Positions 52,823 to 60,873 of a stretch of DNA of 64,000 nt are shown in pieces. Numbering within the stretch: position 1 is the stretch's first letter; each line of letters begins with the position of its first letter. This DNA comes from Anaerosporomusa subterranea (GTDB taxonomy: Bacteria; Bacillota; Negativicutes; Sporomusales; Acetonemataceae): positions 280,001 through 344,000 of the forward strand of contig NZ_LSGP01000020.1 in NCBI RefSeq assembly GCF_001611555.1, in the 5' to 3' direction. Position numbers and translations under genes: made by a program. The notes below the pieces were generated by a model. It did no database searches, was not told the DNA's origin, and was given only the letters and a program-made list of their open reading frames with translations.

Positions 52823-54493
52823 ATGAACAGACGTGGTAATGAAAAAGATATGACAGAAGCGTATTTTGTTGGCTTGATGAGTTCAGCAGGCTATAGAAAA
52901 AAGGATATTCAAAAGCCTATCATTGGTATTATTAATTCATATACCGATGTGAATCCTGGACATAAGCCATTTGCTGAGCTTGTGCAGTATGTAAAAGAGG
53001 GAATTTGGGCGGCAGGCGGAACGCCGGGCGAGTTTGGCGTTCCGGCACCGTGTGACGGAATGGCGCAAGGACCTGGGATGCATTATATATTACCGCAACG
53101 CGACCTGATTGCAGCCTCGGTTGAGGCAATGGTCGAGGCGCACGGCTTTGATGGATTGGTGTTTTTAGGATCTTGCGACAAAATTATACCCGGCATGTTG
53201 ATGGCTGCAGCACATCTTGATTTGCCGGCAATTTTTCTAACAGCTGGAGCAATGCTGCCCTATCAGGAAGCGGGAAAAGTTTACTGTACCAGTGATTTAA
53301 AAGAAGCCATTGGTAAGTTCAAAAAGGGAGAGATTGACGAAAAAACCTTTGATCGTTGGCGGGAAAATATGTGCTCTTCGGCGGGAACTTGTTCGATGTA
53401 TGGAACCGCAAATACGATGGGCGCCTTTTTAGAGGCGACAGGGGTTGCGCCTTTCGGATCGTCAACAATGCTCTTTTGTGATGGAAGAAAGACAAGACAA
53501 GCTAGAAATGTTGGGGAACGAATTGTTGAACTTGTACAAGAAGGTAAACGTTTTTCCCATTTTATGAATGATGTTTCTTTACGAAATGGGATTAAGCATA
53601 TTTCGGCCAGCGGCGGTTCGACGAATGCGGTTTTGCATACCTTGGCATTGGCGAAAGTAATGAACGTGAAGTTTGATCTTCAGGATTTTGACCAGGTACA
53701 GTCGTCCGTTCCGGTAGTAGCCAAGTTCAAACCGTCTGCAGCTTTGAACATCAATGATTTCCATCAAGCCGGCGGAGTTCCCGCTGTACTTGCTACCATT
53801 AAGGATAAACTTGATCTTTCCGCGCCTCTTGCTATGGGCGGGACGTTGGGTGCTTTTCTGAATGAGTTTGATGAAACGATTGATAGAAATGTTATCAAGA
53901 CTCAAGAAGAGGCTTTGCTGCCCGATGGTTGCTTCTCCATTATAAAAGGTAACCTGGCTCCACTAGGCGCGGTTGTGAAAAAGAGCGGCGTCGAACCGCA
54001 AATGTATCATCATGTCGGGCCGGCAGTCGTATTTAACTCGGAAGAAGAGGTGCGGGATTATCTAATCAATAAAACGGTGGAGCCCGGATCGGTTCTGGTT
54101 GTTCGGTATGAAGGACCGAAGGGCGGACCCGGCATGAGAGAGCTATCAATTCCGGCGGCAATGTTAGTGGGTATGGGATTGCATACCTCAGTAGCGATGA
54201 TTACTGACGGACGTTTCTCGGGGGCTACTCGCGGTCCATGTGTAGGCCACATTACACCTGAAGCATGGGTTGGCGGTCCACTTGCCTTGGTAGAAGACGG
54301 TGATATCATCGAGATTGACCTAGAGCGCAACTTAATTGAGCTAAAAGTGTCGGAAGCTGAAGTCGAATTGCGCAGGAAAAATATCCAGAAACCGACACGA
54401 AAGTTGAATGGCGTATTAGCTGCTTACAGGAATGGGGTCGGTGGCGCTGAACAGGGGGCAGTTTGGCTTTATAGAGATGACTGGAATGATTGA
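52823..54493 (+). CDS. IlvD/Edd-family dehydratase
   Basis: A 556-residue iron-sulfur dehydratase. The cluster cysteines occur in [20 protein letters not shown] and [15 protein letters not shown], the three-cysteine pattern of the family, and the catalytic serine region [15 protein letters not shown] is near residue 465. It may be a true dihydroxy-acid dehydratase (IlvD), but the location with a LarA-type protein and acid transporter, away from ilvBN, favours a sugar-acid or other hydroxy-acid substrate. The ATG at 52823 with AGGAGATG is chosen; the frame opens seven codons earlier. Substrate uncertain. Confidence 0.85.
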   Translation: MNRRGNEKDMTEAYFVGLMSSAGYRKKDIQKPIIGIINSYTDVNPGHKPFAELVQYVKEGIWAAGGTPGEFGVPAPCDGMAQGPGMHYILPQRDLIAASVEAMVEAHGFDGLVFLGSCDKIIPGMLMAAAHLDLPAIFLTAGAMLPYQEAGKVYCTSDLKEAIGKFKKGEIDEKTFDRWRENMCSSAGTCSMYGTANTMGAFLEATGVAPFGSSTMLFCDGRKTRQARNVGERIVELVQEGKRFSHFMNDVSLRNGIKHISASGGSTNAVLHTLALAKVMNVKFDLQDFDQVQSSVPVVAKFKPSAALNINDFHQAGGVPAVLATIKDKLDLSAPLAMGGTLGAFLNEFDETIDRNVIKTQEEALLPDGCFSIIKGNLAPLGAVVKKSGVEPQMYHHVGPAVVFNSEEEVRDYLINKTVEPGSVLVVRYEGPKGGPGMRELSIPAAMLVGMGLHTSVAMITDGRFSGATRGPCVGHITPEAWVGGPLALVEDGDIIEIDLERNLIELKVSEAEVELRRKNIQKPTRKLNGVLAAYRNGVGGAEQGAVWLYRDDWND

Positions 54494-54523
54494 TCTAAGC
54501 TGAGAGGGGTGGTCATCGGATAA

Positions 54524-54760
54524 ATGTAGACTTGCTTCAGGTGGAGTTTCAACTCCATCTGAAGCTTAGTCGAATTTAGACTGAGGCTCGAAATCTTTGA
54601 TTTCGTTAAGCCGAAGGCTCCCTTTAGGGGAATCGAGCTACAGCCTGTTATCTCCGACCTAAGAGGGCGGAGTCTTACAGGCTGTGCGAAGGATAAAGGG
54701 ACGTATCGCAAAACGTTTATTAAAAAACGCAAAGCGGCACGCCCCTTATTCCACATTTCG
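54524..54760 (+). ncRNA. Strongly structured intergenic RNA candidate
   Basis: Successive hairpins after the dehydratase gene: GCTTCAG-TGGAGT/ACTCCA-CTGAAGC (54534-54565), GCTCGAAATC/GATTTCG and ACAGCCTGT-CTCCG/CGGAG-ACAGGCTGT (about 54640-54684). The first hairpin, with flanking AGACTTG and CTTAGTCG, matches the first hairpin of the minus-strand structure at 41190-41235. It may be a transposon-end remnant or a small RNA; no coding frame fits. Confidence 0.5.
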
Positions 54761-54799
54761 CAGGTTTAGAAATGTAGTAATAATTACATTTTCCATAGT

Positions 54800-54820
54800 T
54801 GTATGGTAATCAGACAACTT
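54800..54820. promoter_or_regulatory. Candidate operator, left copy
   Basis: An imperfect palindrome GTTGT-N11-ACAAC at 54799-54820. Its last 15 bases GTAATCAGACAACTT are the exact inverse of AAGTTGTCTGATTAC at 55167-55181. Nearby TTGTC half-sites lie at 54847 and 54861-54872. A FadR-type regulator at 59975 is a candidate binder. Confidence 0.5.
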
Positions 54821-54919
54821 ATTGAAATTACTGTCAAATTAACGTATTGTCTTATAATGTTTGTCAGGACAATCGCTTACGAAATAAAATGAGGTAAATG
54901 AGGGAATGTTTTGGCCGGC

Positions 54920-54980
54920 GTAGCCGGTAAACTTCTTTCGCCTCTGTGTCCTCATTTTTCCTCACTTTACTCTGTGGAAT
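54920..54980. repeat. CAGAG-type repeat remnant
   Basis: GCCTCTGTGTCCTCATTT and TTTACTCTGTGGAATCG resemble the right arm of the complete copies; the left arm is absent or too diverged. The rest of 54880-55100 holds nothing else recognisable. Confidence 0.45.
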
Positions 54981-55104
54981 CGTTCTTCGCCTTTTAGCTT
55001 CTACGACTTTTGCAACAAGTTCCTAGGATAAAAAACAGGTTATTTCAAAACGATGCCGTCTTCTTCTCCGTAAGCGATTGCCCTGTAATGTTTGCTATTT
55101 CGAA

Positions 55105-55188
55105 TTGACAAACTAGTCGAAAAAATGGTATTAATAAGATAATGATTTCCCGCCGAACTTTATTTAAAGTTGTCTGATTACATGACAA
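55105..55188 (+). promoter_or_regulatory. Promoter and operator of the FAH-SDR-UxaA-LarA operon
   Basis: TTGACA at 55105-55110 and TATTAA at 55129-55134 with an 18-base spacer. Downstream, TTGTC (55170-55174) and GACAA (55184-55188) form an inverted repeat overlapping the early transcript, the second copy of the motif at 54800. The arrangement suggests repression that is lifted by substrate. Confidence 0.6.
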
Positions 55189-55208
55189 ATGAGAGGAGAG
55201 GAAAGATA

Positions 55209-56090
55209 ATGAGACTATCCACTATTACCATGAATGGAGCGGAAGTCGCCAGTATCGTGACAGCATGCGGACTGATTCCGGTTGCAACAGTAAATGAGAA
55301 GCTCAGCAAACAATGGTCAACTAACCTGTTCGAGCTTATTCAAACCGGACAGCTTGAGGCTATGAATGACTGGTATCGTGCTGGCGGCAAAGCAGAACTG
55401 GAAGGCTTATCCCAATACGCTATCCCCAAACACGAAGCCCAATATGCCCCCCTCTATCGCCACCCCAGGAAGATATGGGGTATTGGCTTAAACTATGTTG
55501 AGCATGCTGGAGATCTCGCTGAGAAAGCTCCCACTGTATACCCCGGCACTTTCCCCAAGTATGATACAACTATTATCGGTCCGAACGATATCATCAAAAT
55601 TCCTGTTCAATCAGAGAAAACCACTGCTGAAGGCGAGCTTGGCGTTATTTTCGGCAAAAAATGCAAAGATGTTGAAGAAAAAGACTGGCTAAGCGTAGTG
55701 GCAGGCTACACGACCATCATTGACATGACGGCGGAAGATATCCTCCGCATCAATCCGCGCTATCTCACGCACGCCAAGAATTTCGACACCTTCTTCAGTT
55801 TCGGTCCCGAGCTTGTCACTCCCGATGAAGTTGAAGATGTCATGAAACTCAAGGTAGCTACTGTTATTAACGGTGAAATCTACGCACAAAATATAGTTTC
55901 CAATATGACCTTCCCGCCCTCCTACCTGGTGTCCTTCCAAAGCAAAGTGGCTACTATGCTGCCTGGTGATGTCATATCCACCGGCACGCCCCGAGCTGTA
56001 CATATTAAAGACGGCGATGTAGCAGAAGTCTGGATTGACGGATTCGAGCCTTTGAAAAATCCTGTCGTGGATCTAAAAATCCAGAAGTGA
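55209..56090 (+). CDS. Fumarylacetoacetate hydrolase (FAH)-family protein
   Basis: A 293-residue FAH-fold protein. RKIWGIGLNYVEHAGDL near residue 77, the metal-binding glutamates in AEGELGVIFGK and the aspartate in YTTIIDMTAEDI, followed by SFGPELVTPDEV and LPGDVISTGTP, match the family. Some relatives hydrolyse 2,4-dioxo-3-deoxy sugar acids to pyruvate and a hydroxy acid. The ATG at 55209 with AGGAGAGG is preferred over the earlier in-frame ATG codons at 55170 and 55182. It is the first gene of a five-gene run with an SDR, split UxaA and a LarA-type gene. Confidence 0.85.
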   Translation: MRLSTITMNGAEVASIVTACGLIPVATVNEKLSKQWSTNLFELIQTGQLEAMNDWYRAGGKAELEGLSQYAIPKHEAQYAPLYRHPRKIWGIGLNYVEHAGDLAEKAPTVYPGTFPKYDTTIIGPNDIIKIPVQSEKTTAEGELGVIFGKKCKDVEEKDWLSVVAGYTTIIDMTAEDILRINPRYLTHAKNFDTFFSFGPELVTPDEVEDVMKLKVATVINGEIYAQNIVSNMTFPPSYLVSFQSKVATMLPGDVISTGTPRAVHIKDGDVAEVWIDGFEPLKNPVVDLKIQK

Positions 56091-56095
56091 TAAAC

Positions 56096-56205
56096 AAAAC
56101 TTGGCTTGCGCCAAGTCTTTAGACGCAGGCGGAAGCCTTAGTTGCGTTATCCAGACAGAAAGGATAAGAAAACTTATACTTTCTGGTCGGGTAAAGAAAT
56201 GCGCT
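56096..56205 (+). ncRNA. Structured intergenic element in the FAH-SDR gap
   Basis: Hairpins ACTTGGC/GCCAAGT (56099-56116), ACGCA-GGC/GCC-TGCGT (56123-56148) and CCAGA-AGAAAG/CTTTCTGG (about 56151-56185), then GGTCGGGTAAAGA. The TTATCCAG and GGTC-CGGG-AAAGA segments also occur in the same order on the minus strand at 41101-41190. It lies within an operon, right before the SDR ribosome site. Confidence 0.55.
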
Positions 56206-56231
56206 AGATGATTAAAGGAGTGGAAAAGTAT

Positions 56232-57020
56232 ATGGATTTAGGATTAAGAGAAAAATCAGTCCTCGTTATGGCCTCTAGTGCCGGGCTTGGCAAGGCAGCA
56301 GCTTTAGAGTTTGCTAAAGAGGGTGCCAACGTCATGCTCTTCAGCCCTTTTGAGGAAGAGCTTATCCAAGCCCAAACTGAAATAAAAGCAGCCACAGGCC
56401 GCGAGCCAGCCTACACAGTCGGAGATATTACTAAGGCCAATGATATTACGACGGTAGTAAGAAATACCGTGGAAAAATTCGGTCCCATTTTTGCTTTGGT
56501 AAACAATGCGGGCGGACCTCCGGCAGGCACTTTTGACAATTTTACTGATGATGCCTGGCAGAAAGCTTACGAGCTCAACCTCCTTTCCTATATCCGCAGC
56601 ATTCGTGAGGTTCTGCCGTATATGCGCCAGCTTGGTCATGGCCGCATCGTCAACTACACTTCTTCATCTGTAAAACAAGTACTAGAGAACCTCATTCTTT
56701 CGAATACTTTCCGAATGGGAGTTGCCGGTTTAAGCAAAACACTATCGCAAGAACTGGGTAAAGATAACATCTTGGTAAACGTCATGGGTCCGGGGCGAAT
56801 CGGCACAGCCCGTATCGCTTATCTGGACAAAGTGCGTGCTGACAAGGCCGGTATCTCGGTGGAAGCTGTATATGAGAACACCATCAAGGGTATTCCGCTT
56901 GGCCGCTATGGCACTCCCGAGGAATACGCTAAGCTTACCGTATTCCTCTGTTCAGAAGCCAACACCTATATTACCGGTCAAACCATGTTAGTCGACGGCG
57001 GCATGACCAAAGCGTTTTAA
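56232..57020 (+). CDS. SDR-family protein with altered catalytic residues
   Basis: A 262-residue short-chain dehydrogenase/reductase-fold protein. The cofactor loop is VMASSAGLGKAAALEF and NNAGGPP, and GPGRIGT and MLVDGGMTKAF are standard. The usual Tyr-x-x-x-Lys active-site pair is replaced: aligned to YSASK the sequence reads SNTFR, so tyrosine is serine and lysine is arginine. A related group of SDR proteins shares such changes. It may therefore be a different kind of catalyst or a non-catalytic protein. The ATG at 56232 has AAAGGAGTGG at good spacing. Operon context suggests a sugar-acid pathway. Confidence 0.85.
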   Translation: MDLGLREKSVLVMASSAGLGKAAALEFAKEGANVMLFSPFEEELIQAQTEIKAATGREPAYTVGDITKANDITTVVRNTVEKFGPIFALVNNAGGPPAGTFDNFTDDAWQKAYELNLLSYIRSIREVLPYMRQLGHGRIVNYTSSSVKQVLENLILSNTFRMGVAGLSKTLSQELGKDNILVNVMGPGRIGTARIAYLDKVRADKAGISVEAVYENTIKGIPLGRYGTPEEYAKLTVFLCSEANTYITGQTMLVDGGMTKAF

Positions 57021-57097
57021 ATTTTCTCTTTTTTGGCTTTACGTGTCGATGGCTTGAGTAGTTATTGGGAAAAGAAAGCAGCCATGAGGTGAATGTA

Positions 57098-57412
57098 ATG
57101 AACGATATGGTTTTCAGCTCCATTAGCGGAAAAAAAACTGCCCTTGTACTGGATCAGAAAGACAATGCTGGCGTCGCCTTAGTCGACCTGGCTGCTGGCG
57201 ACGTTTGTACCGTTATCGAAGACAGCGGAACTGAGTACGAAGTAACGGTTGTAGAGAATATCGCCTTTGGCCATAAGTTCGCGCTCGCCGATTTGGAAAA
57301 AGATCAGCCTGTATTCAAATACGGCGAAGAAATTGGCAAAATGAAGATTGGCCTCCCCAAAGGCGGCTGGATTCATAACCATAACATGTATTGTGACAGG
57401 GGGATGAAGTAA
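57098..57412 (+). CDS. UxaA-family dehydratase, N-terminal (SAF) subunit
   Basis: A 104-residue protein matching the SAF-type N-terminal domain of altronate/galactarate dehydratases. The AFGHKFALADLEKDQPVFKYGEEIG segment is characteristic. In UxaA of enteric bacteria this and the next gene are a single protein; here they are separate, as in several Firmicutes. The ATG at 57098 with GAGGTG is chosen; the frame opens 11 codons earlier. Its stop shares one base with the start of the next gene (TAATG), so translation is coupled. Confidence 0.9.
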   Translation: MNDMVFSSISGKKTALVLDQKDNAGVALVDLAAGDVCTVIEDSGTEYEVTVVENIAFGHKFALADLEKDQPVFKYGEEIGKMKIGLPKGGWIHNHNMYCDRGMK

Positions 57413-58584
57413 TGGGCGATAAATTTTTAGGATATCGCCGAGAAAACGGCAGCATAGGAGTTAGAAACCAGATTGCCATTATTCCCTCTGTTTTCTGCTC
57501 CGCTAAAGTCGCACAACGAATTGCACAGAATGTCCCGAATGCCGTCCCGTTCACTCATCCTGTTGGCTGCAGTCAGGTAGGCGAAGACCTGGAAATTACA
57601 GCCAAGACATTGATTGGTGTTGGCAGAAATCCTAATTTTGCCGGCGTAGTCGTTGTTGGTCTTGGTTGCGAGCGTTTTACTCCTGCCGAGTTGGCACATG
57701 GTATCGCATCAACAGGTAAAATGCTTGAAACCGTTGTAATTCAAGATATTGGCGACTCGATTGCTGCCATTGAGCAAGGCACCCGCTATGCCCGTCACAT
57801 GCAGCAGACTATCTCGCTTCAGCGCCGGGAAGAATGCGATGTTAGCGAGCTGATGATCGGCCTAAACTGCGGCGGCTCAGACACTACCTCCGGACTGGTA
57901 GCTAACCCCGCTCTGGGCATTGCCTCTGACAAGCTGGTTGCTCAAGGCGGATCGTCGATCCTGACCGAACTGACTGAGCTCATCGGTACAGAGCACATCC
58001 TGGCTCGCAGAGCAGTTAACGAAGACGTTGCGGCAGATATTCTAAACGCCATCCGCACTATGGAAGAACGCCTCAAACGACAAACACAAAACTCTAGCAA
58101 TGAAAAACGCAAAAATCTTATTTCCACCGGTAACTTTGATGGCGGCCTCTCCAGTGTTGTTGAAAAATCACTAGGCGGCATGAAGAAATCAGGCAATGCG
58201 CAATTTGTTGAAGTATTCAAATATGGAAATTACCCGACAAAGAAAGGTCTTTTACTGCTCGACGGCCCAGGGCATGACGGTGAAGTCACCACTGGTCAAG
58301 TTGCCGCTGGCGCCCAAATAGTATGCTTTCCTACCGGACGCGGTACACCATCAGGCTTCCCAGGCGTACCTGTGATTAAAATAACAGGTAATCCGAGAAC
58401 TTATGAACGCATGAAAGAGAATTTGGATATTAACGCAGGAACGGTCATTACCGGTGAAAAATCACTGCAGCAGGTCGGCGAAGAAATTTACCAGGAAATT
58501 TTAGCTGTAGCTTCTGGTAAGATGACCAAAGCCGAAGTACTTGGCCATGACGAGCAATTCTGCATCTGGCGGATGCCTGATTAA
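57412..58584 (+). CDS. UxaA-family dehydratase, large subunit
   Basis: A 390-residue protein matching the C-terminal domain of altronate/galactarate dehydratase. It begins FLGYRRENGSIGVRNQIAIIPSVFCS, and carries HPVGCSQVGED, VGLGCERFTP, MIGLNCGGSDTTSG and PTGRGTPSGFPGVPVIK, all usual for UxaA-type iron-sulfur dehydratases. It should dehydrate a sugar acid to a 2-keto-3-deoxy acid, with the SAF subunit encoded directly upstream. The substrate need not be altronate. No uronate isomerase or KDG kinase gene is nearby. Confidence 0.9.
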   Translation: MGDKFLGYRRENGSIGVRNQIAIIPSVFCSAKVAQRIAQNVPNAVPFTHPVGCSQVGEDLEITAKTLIGVGRNPNFAGVVVVGLGCERFTPAELAHGIASTGKMLETVVIQDIGDSIAAIEQGTRYARHMQQTISLQRREECDVSELMIGLNCGGSDTTSGLVANPALGIASDKLVAQGGSSILTELTELIGTEHILARRAVNEDVAADILNAIRTMEERLKRQTQNSSNEKRKNLISTGNFDGGLSSVVEKSLGGMKKSGNAQFVEVFKYGNYPTKKGLLLLDGPGHDGEVTTGQVAAGAQIVCFPTGRGTPSGFPGVPVIKITGNPRTYERMKENLDINAGTVITGEKSLQQVGEEIYQEILAVASGKMTKAEVLGHDEQFCIWRMPD

Positions 58585-58613
58585 GGCCTAATAAACAAAC
58601 AGGAGTGAGATAG

Positions 58614-59882
58614 ATGAGTACAATTGACAGGCTCCTGGACCCCATCGCCATACCCAAAGTGATTCGTATACGGCAACGATTTGACCGCCCTGTAATTGCC
58701 GATGTCGTCGCAGAACTAAAAAGCAAACTGCAGGCCAAAGACATATTCGCAAAAATTCAGCCTGGTCAAACCGTAGCCATCACCGTTGGCAGCCGCGGCA
58801 TTACGAACATGCCCCTTCTGATTAAAACCCTTGTCGAGCAAGTGAAACAGCGTGGCGCAAAGCCATTCCTTGTACCGGCTATGGGCAGTCATGGAGGAGC
58901 TACAGACCAAGGACAGCACGAAATGGCGCTAAGCATGGGTTATACGGAAGAGTACATTAACGCGCCCATCAAGTCGGATATAGAGCCGGTCCAAATCGGC
59001 GTATCCGAAAATGGATTCCCGGTTTATTTTGACCGTAATGCCTATGGAGCCAATTGGACCATCGTCGCCAACCGTATTAAGCCTCACGTTGCTTTCCGCG
59101 GTCCTGTCGAGAGCGGTCTGCAAAAAATGATTACTATCGGCCTTGGCAAACAAAAAGGCGCCGATATCTGCCACGAGCTAGGCTTCGGCGAAATGGCTGT
59201 TAACATCCCGGCTATGGCCAAGGTATCTCTGGAAAAGGCCAACATTCTCTGTGCTGTTGGCGTATTGGAAAACCCCTTCCATGAAACCTGCCGTATTGAA
59301 GTCCTCGCCAATGAAGAAATTGCCGCCATGGAACCCGTCCTGCAGGAGGCCGCCAAGGAACTTTGCCCTCGCATCCATTTCAACAAGCTTGATGCTGTTA
59401 TCATTGACGAAATCGGCAAAGACATTAGCGGTACCGGCTTCGATACCAACGTAGTCGGCCGCTATCACACTCCCTTTATCAGCGGCGGGCCTGATGTGAA
59501 ACGACTTGCCATACTGGATATTACCGATATCTCCCACGGCAACGCCAATGGCCTAGGCATTGCCGACTATACGACTAAACGAGCCTATGCGAAGCTATCC
59601 TTTGAGCATACATATCCCAACTCACTAACCTCGACGGTACCGTTGAGCGTAAAAATTCCCATGGTACTAAAAAGCGATAAACAAGCCATTCAGGCCTGTA
59701 TCAAGTGCAGCAACCGCCTGGATAAGGAAAACGTCGCTATCCTCAGAATGAAAAACACCAATCACCTAGAAGAACTTGAAGTTTCCGTCAGCCTCAGAAA
59801 GTATGTGGAAGCTCATCCCTATCTGGAAATTGTCAGCGAACCTTATGATTGGACCTTCGACGACCAGGGCAACCTACTATAG
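58614..59882 (+). CDS. LarA-type (DUF2088, nickel-dependent racemase family) protein, paralogue 2
   Basis: A 422-residue LarA-family protein, clearly paralogous to 50045-51304. Shared segments are VGSRGITNMPLLIKTLVEQVKQRGAKPFLVPAMGSHGG-type N terminus, NRIKPHVAFRGPVESGLQKM, DICHELG, DISGTGFDTNVVGR and HGNANGLGIADYTTKRAY. It is visibly richer in GC than paralogue 1, suggesting a different history. GGAGTGAG precedes the start. It is the last structural gene of the FAH-SDR-UxaA run. Racemisation or epimerisation of the pathway substrate or product is inferred; LarB, LarC and LarE must be encoded elsewhere if the nickel cofactor is used. Confidence 0.87.
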   Translation: MSTIDRLLDPIAIPKVIRIRQRFDRPVIADVVAELKSKLQAKDIFAKIQPGQTVAITVGSRGITNMPLLIKTLVEQVKQRGAKPFLVPAMGSHGGATDQGQHEMALSMGYTEEYINAPIKSDIEPVQIGVSENGFPVYFDRNAYGANWTIVANRIKPHVAFRGPVESGLQKMITIGLGKQKGADICHELGFGEMAVNIPAMAKVSLEKANILCAVGVLENPFHETCRIEVLANEEIAAMEPVLQEAAKELCPRIHFNKLDAVIIDEIGKDISGTGFDTNVVGRYHTPFISGGPDVKRLAILDITDISHGNANGLGIADYTTKRAYAKLSFEHTYPNSLTSTVPLSVKIPMVLKSDKQAIQACIKCSNRLDKENVAILRMKNTNHLEELEVSVSLRKYVEAHPYLEIVSEPYDWTFDDQGNLL

Positions 59883-59974
59883 AATGTTTCGTAATGCGCT
59901 ATTGCTACAATTAGCAGGATTATACCAACCATTGCTGAATTAATTAACAAAATACATCTGCTTGGGAGTTCAAC

Positions 59975-60706
59975 ATGCTGGAAAAAATCGAGAGAATCAA
60001 GTTATCAGAAGAAATTTTACGTCGCCTTAAGGAAATGATAAAAAGCGGTAAATTCGGCTATGGAGATAAACTGCCGGTAGAAAAGCGCATTGCCGAAATT
60101 TTCGGTGTTAGCCGTACAACAGTCCGTGAAGCTTTGGCCGTCTTAGAAGCAGAAGGTTGGGTAACAACCAAACACGGTGGCGGTACTTATGTAAAAAGAG
60201 TTCATGGTCATGATCCTATAGAACCATTAACGGTTATGCTTGGCGGTAACGACACCGCTATTTTGGAACTCATGGAATTACGCCGGATTCTCGAGGGTGA
60301 AGTGGCCATGCTAGCTGCCTCACGGGCAACTGATGATGATATTGTTGCGCTTCATCAAGTTTTCCGTGATATGTCGCAAGATATCGCACTAGGCAAAGAT
60401 ACTGCTTCTTCCGACTTCGCTTTTCATTATCGAGTTGCCAGAGCAGCAAAAAACAATACTATCCTATCAGTAATAAGCAGCCTGCACGAACTCTACTACC
60501 AAGTGGTACATACAAACCGCTGGCACTGGTCCAAGCCGAAAGATTATGACCGTATTCTCTCTGAGCACGGTGCCATCTTGCACGCAATTGAAAAACGACA
60601 AGCGGCAGCAGCTAAGAAACAAATGGGCATCCATCTCGAAAGTACGTATCACATGATTGAAGAAGTCCTTTTGAAACAAGGTGATGCCGAAAGACAAGAT
60701 CAATAG
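59975..60706 (+). CDS. GntR-family (FadR/FCD subfamily) transcriptional regulator
   Basis: A 243-residue regulator. The winged helix-turn-helix occupies residues 1-75 (KLPVEKRIAEIFGVSRTTVREALAVLEAEGWVTTKHGGG), and an FCD ligand domain residues 90-230 (LMELRRILEGEVAMLAA; the metal-site histidines in FHYRVARAAKNN and HGAILHAIEKR). Such regulators usually bind hydroxy-acid, oxo-acid or sugar-acid ligands and repress the adjacent operon. It lies about 90 bases after the second LarA gene in the same direction and ends at a strong terminator. It may bind the TTGTC motifs at 54.8 and 55.2 kb. Confidence 0.9.
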   Translation: MLEKIERIKLSEEILRRLKEMIKSGKFGYGDKLPVEKRIAEIFGVSRTTVREALAVLEAEGWVTTKHGGGTYVKRVHGHDPIEPLTVMLGGNDTAILELMELRRILEGEVAMLAASRATDDDIVALHQVFRDMSQDIALGKDTASSDFAFHYRVARAAKNNTILSVISSLHELYYQVVHTNRWHWSKPKDYDRILSEHGAILHAIEKRQAAAAKKQMGIHLESTYHMIEEVLLKQGDAERQDQ

Positions 60707-60744
60707 CAGCTTGCTAGAGCAACAATTCGCCGCATTACCAATAC

Positions 60745-60815
60745 AAAAATACCCCCATAAACCAGAGTAGCAACGAGATACTCGTATTGTAATCCGGTTT
60801 ATGGGGGTATTTTTG
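60745..60815 (+). terminator. Strong terminator after the GntR gene
   Basis: AAAATACCCCCATAAACC (60746-60763) pairs over 18 bases with the segment ending 60813, with an inner hairpin in the loop, followed by a T-run. Confidence 0.92.
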
Positions 60816-60873
60816 ATTTGCGAGATGACGAGTTAATGTTAAATGATAAGGAATTCTAAGGCGGTGATCTCTG

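Noticed and set aside
52823-54493. Naming the dehydratase ilvD
   Set aside because: It is about 38 kb from ilvBN and lies with a LarA-type gene and an acid transporter, so a sugar-acid or hydroxy-acid substrate is equally likely.
54524-54760. Hairpin series considered as the right end of an IS200/IS605-type element
   Set aside because: The hairpins are suggestive, but there is no TnpA or TnpB gene or remnant nearby, so a mobile-element call cannot be supported.
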